Of a stretch of 62,000 nucleotides of DNA, positions 14,201-26,200 are shown in pieces; the first letter of the stretch is position 1; every line of letters begins with the position of its first letter. Source of the stretch: Phoronis australis. Taxonomy: Eukaryota; Phoronida; Phoronidae. The stretch lies in assembly GCA_002633005.1 (NCBI GenBank), contig NMRA01000113.1, positions 750,556 through 812,555 of the forward strand, read 5' to 3'. The notes below the pieces were generated by a model that was not told where the DNA came from, ran no database searches, and saw only the letters and a list, made by a program, of their open reading frames with translations. The position numbers and the translations under genes are program-made.

Positions 14201-17200
14201 TCCCCAATTATGGAGAAAATAATGCCTAAATTGATCTGTGTAGTATTTTGAAGTTCTTGCTTTCTAGTGAATACCCACAATTTCTCAAATGTCTTGAATA
14301 TTGCAATGGTGCAGAACATTAAAAATTGATAATTTCAAAAGCTTTTATTTCATCATGCTTTTTAGAAAAAATGAAGAACTAAAATTCTGCCATATTGTAA
14401 TTGTTGTTTCTTTTTAATTTGTGAGATTTTGCTGTTAATAGAATTTTAGACTTTAATTACTTTATATAGAAACCTTGTAAAATCTTTTATTACAATGAAT
14501 AATACAATTATTGACTTTCACCGATATTAGTATGTTGGTTTTCATGTCCCATAAATGTGGTAATAACCGAAACAGAATTATTATCTGACTTGTTACAGTA
14601 AGTAATTTGTGAAAGGAGACTATGTTTGGGTTTTCGATTGTATGTCAATCTTTTGGTCAGTTAGCTAACAGTTTTTATTCCAAAGTGTTGTGAAAAGATT
14701 TTAATAATTCTTTGTTTTTATGAGACACAATCGACAATTTGGTTACATCAATGCTATGGCAAGCTGGATGTCCGCACACTCTATCATGGGTGGGACGGCA
14801 TCTGGGAATTTTCAGACGGATCCAACTTCTAGTTTGCCCTCCTGTGACAATTTTGTTTTTTATATTTGTCTCTGTATCTTCAGAGTTCCCATTAGGCAGA
14901 TTTTCATGGAATTTGACGAATTGGTATCTGTTAAGGATTTGATGCAGCCATCTCGTTTTCGGGTGGATTCAATGTACGCAGGACCACGTAGCGACTGTTT
15001 TACTGTTTTTGAGTATCTTTTTGTTGTGCACCTCTCTATCATTCAAATTGGGAGAAGGATGATTGTGAAAATTGTGGTTATTTTAATTTTTACTATTATT
15101 AAATTAACTGCATTTCTCCTATGTTTAAGCTATTGATTAACTCTTGTATCTGTGCTGTATGCGATGCACATGATGGGGTCATGGGGTCATTTCATTGCCC
15201 ACACTGCACTTGTGATATTTTCCTGAAGCTAACAGGAATAGAATCCTATCTCAGTAAGGAACACTATGAATATTATCTCATTATTTATTCTATCCATGTC
15301 TTGTTTGTGACACAGGAGTTCACATGCCTTAGTATGTTCATTAATTCTTTCCTTGACGTGTTTGTGATAGAGGGGTTTGGATACCTTATATTTGTATTGA
15401 TTTTGTTCCTGACTTGTTTGCAACATGGGTACACATACCCCAGTATGTGTATTCTGTTCCTTGTTTGCAGCACGGGTACACATACCCCAGTATGTCTATT
15501 CTGTTCCTTTCCTTGCTCTTGCCTTCTGGCACTTCTCTCTACATACTATAGCCTGTTTCTGTGATTGTATAAATTTAATGATCGCATGAAGTTCTATTTT
15601 TCTAAAGTCATTAATAATTGAACTCCTTTTGTCTTTATTTTTCTTGCTTTTAAATGCATTGTTGGTTAAATTACAATCATTGATGGGAGTCTTTTACATC
15701 AAGTCTTCATTATTTGCACTGCGTATGTTAAAAACAATTAAGTGCAAAATAATGTCTGAAATTTTTACATCCTTCATGATGTGCCAAGCTGGGTTCATTT
15801 ACATAGATGTACTTCTTTCTATCACAAATTTCCACATTTCACTTCCTAACTTCAGTCTGGTGCATTCATTCATTCCTGTGAGTGTTACTTGACTCTTGTG
15901 TCCGTGTGTTGTCAGGGTAAGAGACTGGACAAGCCCATTCAAGACTTTCTACAGACAGCTGACTCGTGAGGACTACAACACCACTACAGATGTCTATGCC
16001 TATATGTTCTTCTGTGACTTCATCAACTTCTTCATCGTTGTCTTTGGATACTGGGGCTTCGGGCCAGCTGTACGTGATCTCTTCACTGTCGTATGACAGT
16101 AGATGATGTTGAGATTAAAGCTTTAAGTTTGGACAGTATACTAAAGACACTTTGAGTTTGTAACATTTACAGTTCTTTATAGAGTAAAACTGTGTAATCA
16201 TGTTGTGTAGTAAATAACAAAGTAAAAAATCAGGATAATATGCGCCTGCATTCTTGGGTGTTAGTTGCTCACATTTCATATTCTTCTTACCCCGGCCGAG
16301 GCGGAGACAGACCAGAACGGCCCATGGCTGTTCTTTAAGCAGCGGACATCAGGTGCTGATATGGGAGGGGTGGATTTGTTTCTATTGCGCCCCCTTTAGC
16401 TAATGGATCATAACATGATGATTTGTTTCTATTGCGCCCCCTTTAGCTAATGGATCATAACATGATGATTTGTTTCTATTGCGCCCCCTTTAGCTAATGG
16501 CTCATAACACGATGATTGTGTAATTTAAAGGGAACAGAACTGTTTCTATTGCGCCCCCTTTAGCTAATGGCTCATAACATGATGATTGTGTAATTTAAAG
16601 GGAAAAGAACTGTTTCTATTGCGCCCCCTTTAGCTAATGGCTCATAACATGATGATGGTGTAATTTAAAGGGAAAAGAACTGTTTTCGCTGTTTAGTAAA
16701 ATAAACACCTGGTCATCTTTGAAAGACATTTTTCTTGTGAATTACTTTTCCCACGCAAGTATTCACTGTCCATGGGACAATAGAAAGTGATGTAGGCCTA
16801 ATCAGACTGGTAAAGGGCTCGCATCTTGTTTCTACATTCACTTAGTAAACATAACGTCCTACAGCCTCTTGAGCAAAGACCGTGCAGGTTATTCATGTTT
16901 CCTCAAGGGGACTGAATGTAGGATCAAGATGTAGGCAATTTTGTTGGTTCATTTCCATCACTTGTTGTTAGTCCATGAACTGTACATACCTGCCAAGGGG
17001 ATTGTAATTACCTTAAATGGAAAAACACCTACATTATAGCTAGATATTTTACTGTTATTAAGGTAACTGATGCTTTCCCCTTTAAGTATTTGTACGTTAC
17101 TGTATTCTAGGAAGACCAGTTTGGTGACTTTAGGCGCTATGTAGCTGAGAACAGGGTAAGTAAAATGAGATAGAACACAATTATTTATATTACAAGCATA

Positions 17201-20200
17201 CACAGGCAATTTTGGTTCATCGTTGTTTCTCTTATAAGATTGATATCTACTGTTTTGATGAATGAATTCGTATGAAATGTATATTATGATGTAAGTGGTT
17301 TATAAGAATTCATGACAGTTATATTTATCAGACAAGGCTTATCATCAAACGTGTGTTTACATGCCTATACATGCGTATTCGTGATACACGCTCTTGATGA
17401 CTGTTCATACGATTGAGGAATTATGAGTTTGGGTTTGTAAATCTTGGCACATGCAGTATCTTTTCAACCAGTTTGAGGACTTTACAAATTGGTAGACAGT
17501 GGGATTTGTAACGAGTAATCTGGCTTTCCCCTGAAATTTCGTTTTTGTATTCACTGGGCTGTGTTGAGCCCAATGTTGTTATACCAAATAGGATGCTCAG
17601 GGCATTGAGTTTAACAACAGAATTAGAAAGTTAGTATCTCATTTTATAGACCACATATCTAATTTAGTTTCTTAGAAATTTTATTAACATGTGTGAGTAG
17701 ACATGAGATAATTTTGTCCATTGTTCCCTCAAGGAATGTAAAATGTTCCAACAAATGTTATCGTTTGGTATAATACAGTTTTTAACATTTTTATGGTGGA
17801 AAATTATATAATTAACTTGCTTTTATGAGCCCACATATTTATATAATATGTGGATGCATTATGCCGTCATCCCTGTCCATCTGTTTGGCGTCAGTCCAGC
17901 GTGCATCCAGCGCTCTGTCTCCAAAACTCTTTGATGTATGTTCTTGAAATTTTGCACCGAAGTCATGTGTTCGTTTCATGAATGGGACAACATGAGCGAA
18001 CTTTTGGATGGATCTGAGTACTAGTGTGCCCTCTAGTGACAATTTTAGTTTTTTACGTTTACCTCTTCATCTTCAATGGTCCTCGGCGAGTTTTCATAAA
18101 ATTCGGAATATAGTGAGATGATGCTATCCTCTCGTTTTTTGATGGATTTGAGGTGTATTTCGCTATCTAGTGGACATTTTGTTCTGTTTTTGAGTCTGCC
18201 CCTCTATCAAGCAAACCACTCTAAGGATGATTGTAAAAATTGGCATTTTTTACTCTGTCTCCTAAACCCACTGCAGAATCTTTACTAAATTTAGCAACTG
18301 AATTATATTTTATATGATGTTGACAACGGACAGTGATGATTTTCAGACAGATTCGACGAGCGCTGTGCTCCCTGGCAATTTCATTTTTTCCGTTTTTCCT
18401 TAGTTTCTATGAGGTTCTTGACAGATTTTTATGAAATATGGTAAATTGCTTTTTATTAAAGAAACGTTGGCATGTTCCCATTTTCGGATGGATTCGACGT
18501 ATTTTGCGCCATCTAGTGGCCATTTTTAGGATACAATTAAACACCCCTGGAAGCATACCGTTTGCAGTGCATTCGTGGGCACATTTTAATGCTCCTCTTT
18601 GCTCTGGTTTTAGGTAATTGTTGGTAGTTTGTTATCTGTGAGCCAGTGAGAGACTGAAGTGTGTTGTTGATTAAAGTTATTTGTTGCACAATATGCCGTG
18701 TGGGTTAACTGTCAACCAATGGTAGCCTGACTGTGTGTTGGTGCGTGGAGTTTTTTGTTGAGCACTATAGGACATGTTTCGTCGACTTTTAAAATTGTAT
18801 GAAACGGAGTATACATTTTTAACCACAAATTTCACCTGGGAGCTAAACTTTATTTGTGCTGGTGCAAACTTCTAGGGGAGGGGTAGATCTCGATTATGAG
18901 GGATGTTTTTGAGAACAGCAATTATCTGCTTTGTGTAGATGGTTGAAACATTTTGACCTTATTAGTCCTCTATAGTTGTTGTTTGTTGATTTCTGTGTTG
19001 TATCACTGTCTTTCACCTGTTTCCAGATCCCTGTTCCATTCCTAATCGTCTTGGTGCTCCAGTTTGCCCTCATCATCATCGACCGCGCCCTTTACCTGAA
19101 GAAGAATGTGACAGGAAAGTTCATATTCCACATCGCTGTCATCATCATCGTCCATGTTTGGGTATTCTTCATCCTTCCCATTGTGACTGGCAGGTAAACA
19201 AGTGTTGCACACTCTACCTGGTTCTCTTAAACATACATTATTTTTTATTTCTTTTATACATTTATTGGCAATGAGAAAAACATTACAATACCACAAAAAG
19301 ACAAAGAACACCACAGACACGCACGCACACACACAAACACACACACGCATACCCAACAACTAATCCTCTTGACTGCTAAGAAAAACTGTTTCAAAGTTAC
19401 ACCATCTTTTTTGTATAGTCAGTAAAGCGGGTAACATTTGAATGAGAAAGACACGAGTTGAAGAGCCTTAGGTTTGTTTAATGGTTGGTGACGTAAGCGA
19501 TATCTTGATCTGTCAGTACTGCAAGTGTCATAACTGTTAAAAGGCCGACTGTCTTAAGTGTAATTTTTGGAGATACTGTTTTGTGGATGATAAAGCTCTG
19601 GGTGCTTGCACTGGGTGCTTGCACGGGGTGCTTGCACTGGGCATTATATGTTAACAATCAAATAAATGATGCAGCAATAAAATAAAAAAAGATTCAGTGA
19701 GGTAAAATGTGTAAAAAGTGTAAATATGTCTGATCTGTTTACAGAGAGTTTGCTGATAGCACGCCAGTGATCATCTGGTACTTTATCAAGTGTATCTACC
19801 TGGCTCTGTCTGCCACTCAGATCAGGTGTGGTTATCCAACACGTGTGCTGGGCAATTTCCTGACTAACAATTTCAACTATCTCAATCTGGTGTTATTTAA
19901 AGGGTGAGTCCTCTTGTGGATATTCTCAACTTATAATGTGATCCAATTGGTCTGTTCACTCAGAGTTTCGGTGAATCGGGTACATAATATGTACTCCAAT
20001 ATGTGGTGGTGTGAAACAAATCGAACACTGATGTTTCTGATCAATGCTCATTGGTTGTATTGTGTCTTTGTGGGTTACAGGTTCCTTGTGATCCCGTTTC
20101 TGTTGGAATTACGGGCCCTGATGGACTGGATGTGGACAGACACTACTCTGGCGTTGTCTAGCTGGCTACAGATGGAGGATATCTTTAGTAATGTCTACGT

Positions 20201-23200
20201 ACTCAAGTGTTGGCGATGGTCTGAACAGGTGAGAGTTGGCCCCATGGCAACAGTAGTGAAATTGTAGTTGGGCTGGTCACTGGACATTATACGGTTTATT
20301 TAGTTTGCCTAGGGAACTGGGTCAGTTCCTAAATTTATGCACCCACATAATATAATTATTCATGCATATTTTCATCTCTGTGTCTGGTGTCAAAAAGTAT
20401 CCAAATTTTCATTTCTTCTCTTTATCCCTTGGTGTTTCAGAAATATCCAACCCCACGTGGTCAGCCCCGCCGGGCGATCGTCAAGTACGGCTTTGGTGGC
20501 CTAGTGCTGTTCCTGGTTGTTTTCATCATCTGGTTCCCTCTCTTGTTGTTCTCATTCGCCAACGCTGTCTATGAGCCAAACCTTCCGATAGAGTGCAGTG
20601 TTGATATCTCTGTAGCCGGCTATCAGGTAATGGATACATTTGAATTGTCTGGCAATTGCGGAATTTTGCATGTAGTTGTTGAAGAATTGTTGCATTTGGA
20701 GGGTTTGATCATTTACTATCTGTCTGTTACAAGTGACAGTTATTTGTTAGCTGTCTATCCCAAGTTTCTATCTTTTATTAGCTGTCTGTTACAAGTATTT
20801 ATCATTTTCTTGTTGTCCTTCACAAGTGTTGGTCATTTTTTAGCTGTCTGTTACAAGAGTCGGTCATTTGCTAGCTGTCTGTTCCAAGTGTTTGTCATTC
20901 ACAAGTGTCTATCATTTTTTACCAGCCTCTATTCACTCGGGTCACCATGGCAGGAGACATCACCACTTATACTACAAAACAATACCAAGACCTCCAGAAT
21001 AAAGTGACATCGCTGTCTACTCCGGCGGATGTGGTGAGCTTGGCTTTTTGTACTATTTATTTTTAGCTAGCACGCAAGTTCTCTTTCTTCACCGTTGTCA
21101 CCTTTCTGTGACTTTGTACTCAAACTGTTTGACTGCAAGGTGGATACCTGTTTAAGGTTTAACACTCGTTAATTAATCTATCAAACGGGAAACTCTTGTT
21201 GCAGTCAATTTAGACACGAAATGATCTTGAAATCATGCTATGTCAATGTTTATTTGTCATGCTGTTGGAACCTCAGCTGTGTTGACCGGTATTTGTCATG
21301 AATTCTCATGAAATTAATTAAAAGTGCAAATTTCATCATTTCCTATGACGTACAACTACTTCAACAAAACAGTTTATGTTATATAATAATTTCGGAGATC
21401 TTGTGTTGTTGTTTACTATGTCACTGACCAGTGCCCACTCATAGTGAAACCCTATATGCCAAACAGCTGTCCAGACTTCATTCATGTTTATGGGTGGGAT
21501 GAAATCACCGGAACTCTCAATATTGTTGTTGTTTTGCCCTCACAACCCACACATATTTCTATTCACTATATATATTGTAGCTAGAGTTAATAAACTTTGT
21601 GTGTCAGTAGAAACTCAACCACTGTGTTAGTTTTTATGCTGCTCTCCATCGACTTGCTGTTGCTACCTTGTTAGCCAACTATCTACCGTTCAACCAAGAA
21701 CCGGGTAACCCCAACTATACTACCACGACCATCCCCACACTAGTGGAATCCGTGTCTCTACATTGCTGATATCTCCAACAGTATTTCCTAGTAGTACACT
21801 GCGTCAAGAACACTTTATTGATGGTAACAGGGAACGAATGTGGGTCTGACAATGTACGTAAACTATTTGAAATGATTTTTTAATAGACAGTACAGTTTCA
21901 TGGAAGTCATGTTAGCCTTCTTTGTTCGTGTACTCATTTTCTCAAAATTTAAGAAATGTTGCTGTGAAAGGTTTGGCTAGCATCAGTAAGGTGTGGTGTA
22001 CTTAGAGACCGTCACTGTAATAGCTTAAACTAACTGTGACTACCTCTTGATGAGTGTTTTTTTTGCTTTCACTTGCATGAAATTCAGGCCCGTCGCGACC
22101 GCCGGGACTGGCACGAACATAAACCAGCATGAGTTGGAAACTAAACCTCCAGTCACAAAAAGACTATAATAGTGAGCCACAGAAATAATGTGCACGTAAT
22201 TATTTATGTGAAGTAGCCATGAAACTGAAAATCTACCTACTTGTCGGGGGCTGCGAAGTCTGGTTCCCCTTCCACAGACCGTCAGGGCAAAGGTTGTACA
22301 GTAACAATGATTTGAATAATGTATTTGTATTTCTAAATAAGGATTCCCCTAATATGTAACTATAGCATATAAAATCGACACAACAGCTTTCTGTCAGTAA
22401 ACACTAAATTAGCATGCACTCACACGGCCTCGGTGCCCGGTCAGTTAGGTTTCAATTGTTGCATCTTAAGCCGGTAACGCAGTAGTTTATTCATTGCTGG
22501 CTTCTCAACATTTGCACTCACGAATACTGCAAAGCATTACAAAGTGTATCTAATGAGACAGACTTTGTTTCAGTTTTATATAAGTATTGGTTAGGATGAG
22601 AATAATTCATTTTGAAACAGAAAGCAGAATAATAAAGTTTACATGGCAACTCGCCCGGCGCCAATCCTGACTTAGTCAAAAGCTCACATCCGACGAAGAC
22701 ATCACGGGTCGGATTGTTAGTTTTCACAGGCTATCAGTTCAAACTGGAATACACTGATCAAGAAATACTAGAGAGGCGGAGATGTTTCATGGCCTCATAC
22801 TTGCTATTAACAGCGTACCTTACATTCTTCACTACCGCGAGCCACTTACTTAGCATTTCGGGCTCTCGAGGAAGTCGAAAAAACGATATACCCGCTTTCT
22901 TCGCAGCTTCATAGTTCAGACAAGCAAGAACCGATACACCGCAATATAGTGGCACTAACTCTGTAGACGAACCACTGACGTCGCTGCATCGCTTCTCACC
23001 TTCCTCACAGGTTAACGCGACACCTCTCGGCAAGGTGAGGTCGACCGTATAAGAGGCGATGTGGATATAGACCGATTAAGATGGTAAAAAAGACTAATTA
23101 AATCGGGTGGCATTCTCCTTTAAGTTAACCTAAAAATGGCATCTGGGAAACAGGTTAACATGGCTCAAATGAATTATAGAAACAATTGAAAATGGTCACA

Positions 23201-26200
23201 CACACACACATAGTTTAGCTCCACAATTACAAGTAATTTTCTTGAAACATTATGTAAACACACCTGTTATTAGCATTTAAACTTTTCATTTATAATTGCC
23301 GAATCAACACTCAAAAAGAAAATGTCGCATGAATTTAACAACCAAAATTTCTTGATGAAAAACTCCCATCCTGCTGTTTGACAGGCTGTTGAAACTGGTT
23401 CTAAGACTGGAGCTGAAAATTTCAGAGGCCAACTATTCCTGGCATCCAGCCATGGCCGCAGGTTGACCAGTGTAATTCTCAGGTGTGAAGAGAAATCGTT
23501 GTCTGGAATAATTATTGAACCTGAAGAGTCTCGCTTGATGAGCAATTATAACAAAATGAAAGTGAGGCAATGAAATTAGACTTGATTTGAAAACTGCAGC
23601 ACTCGATCCGAACCCAGTCGAGCTTGCAACCAGTAATTCACTGCGCAAACACTTGCAGGTAGTCTTGGAGCCGCAAGGTCTAACAATAGGTCACATGCAG
23701 CAGTTGGCATTCCAGGGAAAGAGTTCTATACTAGGACAGACGAATATTTTCAAAACTTGCTCACTAGGTCAAATTTTTGCCGTGAGGAATTGTTGTTTTC
23801 ATTAAAGGTATATTTGCCTGCTCCTAACTATGCTAATGTTAAGCAGGAACTAATCAACAATGATATTTTTACATCTTGTACGCTTAACAGAGAGCAGCTG
23901 TATTCATAGACAACTTGTTAATGTGAAAACAAAAACCTCTTCAAATAGGTGATCCTTGCACTAATGACATACCTTGGGGGCTCACATAACCCGCATCATG
24001 CAGTGTTATTCCCCAACACCACGTCATAAAACTTACTGGACACGGTCGATCATTTTTGACACAAAACTCGTTCTGAAAAACATTTGGCAATTTTCAACAT
24101 ACTTCATATTCACATCATTACTATATGTTGTGTTTCTAGCTAATTTGACCAAGCAGTCACAGAGATAAGGTTTTCACATGCTAATTCCACTATAATTTTA
24201 TTTTTATTGAAATCGACTAAGAAATTAAGTAAAATACAGTAAATTGCTTACGAACGCCAACAAAGGTAACATTTCATTGGAAGTGTTGCGTTTTTTTGAA
24301 TTTCTATTCTCATCAGGTGCAAACTGGTGGTGGCGCTGCTCAATGCTGTCCACCTAATGCTCTATTTCCATGCTTATTTGGCAACTCATGGTTATTGCAT
24401 TGTCATGCTTGATACAGGCTCGTGCCAAGTCATTCCTGTCTACTTACGAAGCCCGAGACACGGTGCTTATTCGAATGAACGGCAACTCTACAGCTGTCTG
24501 GGGCATCAGCCCTCCTGCTGAACTGCAACTCAAGCTGGACATGGCTGACTCGAACAAGAGAATGCAGTTTCTAGTGGACCTCTCTTTCACAAGGTGATCA
24601 CTGCTCATTAGATGGTAGCTGTTGTTTAGCTTACTCTCTGGTATTGCACTCGTTTAAAGCCACTGTGTTTGATTCTTCACCGTTGATGTAGATGTTACTG
24701 CCAGACATTGAATGTTAAAAGAAATTCCTTTTAAAGTACAGTACAGTACAAGATGAGAGTAATCAAAGTACCATTTTCCTGCTGTTGCGGCTAATTTTGT
24801 TGACAAAGAAACACTGATAACTGATAAATATTAGGGCCTCAAATTGCTCAGGTCTAGTCTAATTACTAACTTCCCTGTTAATTCCCCTTCATACTTAGTC
24901 ATCAGGGGAGACTACTCTTTCAATGAACTTGGCTTGTGTCCATACTGTGAATAATACCCTTACAAGGAAAACATGCATTTCTAAAGATATTTTCACCACT
25001 TGTCCTTCTGAGTGGATTTTACCAGAATCAAAGAGAGCACGGCACCGCAGTCGGATACAGTTGTGATGACCACATTGTCTGGTGCGAGCAAGACCCCATG
25101 AAGTGTAATCGCCTGACCATTAACTGTTATGTAGTAAATATTCTCTGCCTGAACATACTGGCGAATTTCCAAAATGCATTAGCCAATAATATAATTTTTT
25201 TTAAAATGAATACCTCGGTGGTATTCAGCTGAAAAAAACAACCTGGTATGGTTTTCAATTTTTTATAATCAATAAACTGATAGCTAAAAGCGAAAAACAT
25301 TGGGTACGATTGAAGATAAAGTACCGTGCGTATTGATATACTCGATGGATTTACAAACACTGATTATATAACAATATCACATGGATTATTCTTTTGATAT
25401 TCTTTCAATCTTGTTTAACCATATTTTTGACCAGGAAACAGTAATGTACTTTACTTGTGCCCACTTTTCATTTTTATGACTGACAAAAAGCTTAAAATAG
25501 TTATGTAGTCAGTGCGACCGAAATTGTCCACAGATTCCAAATCTTGAGTTTGTCTATCACCATATTTGGTTTTTTGTATATATTCATGATTTGAGGTCTA
25601 ATAAAGATTAAAATTGGAACTGATGACATGCAGGGACTCATCTAGGATTTGAAAAGTAGGTGTCCAAATTTGTGGGATTGATGTGACGCGAAGCGAGATT
25701 CTGAGGTGCGCAGCGCCAAAGGGGGGGGGGGCTGGGAGTGGGGGGTGTCCCCCCTCTTGCTGAGGGAAAATTGTAATTTACATAAAATAGGTCATTTTCC
25801 TTCCATTGTAGCACACTGTTTGTTTTTTTTTTCTTGTTCAAAGGATGACAAAGAAGGGAACAAAACAAACATTAAAAGGTTTGTCTCATTCAGGAAGTTT
25901 GTATTGTCACCAGACTGCTGCGAGATGCCAGCACAAACAACGAAAAGGGATAACACTTCCATTGAATAGGGGTCTGAATAGAACACCATTGTACGGTGTG
26001 CGAGTGTTATTCGCAGCTGTTTGAATAAAAGGTGATTCTCACCGTGACGTAAACAAAAGCAAGCCTATACGCCTAACATTTCGTTACATTTGGCAATTAG
26101 TGACACTGGTGGGCTCAGAACAATGCTCTTAACATACTGTAGGAACCAAATTTACAGATGTTACCATTCAAGATAGGCTTTAAGCTGGATTTAACCCTGT

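Noticed and set aside
14720-15136. 138-codon ORF
   Set aside because: It lies over a diverged copy of the modular non-coding repeat, and its residues match nothing.
15121-15564. 147-codon ORF with hydrophobic stretches
   Set aside because: It is produced by a 47-bp minisatellite. Repeated peptides follow the DNA repeat, and the frame is lost outside it.
22089-22135. GC-rich short frame after an AG in the Piezo intron (reads about 14 codons to a stop)
   Set aside because: It could be a cryptic terminal exon, but it would truncate the channel in the cap, and no motif or conserved feature supports it.
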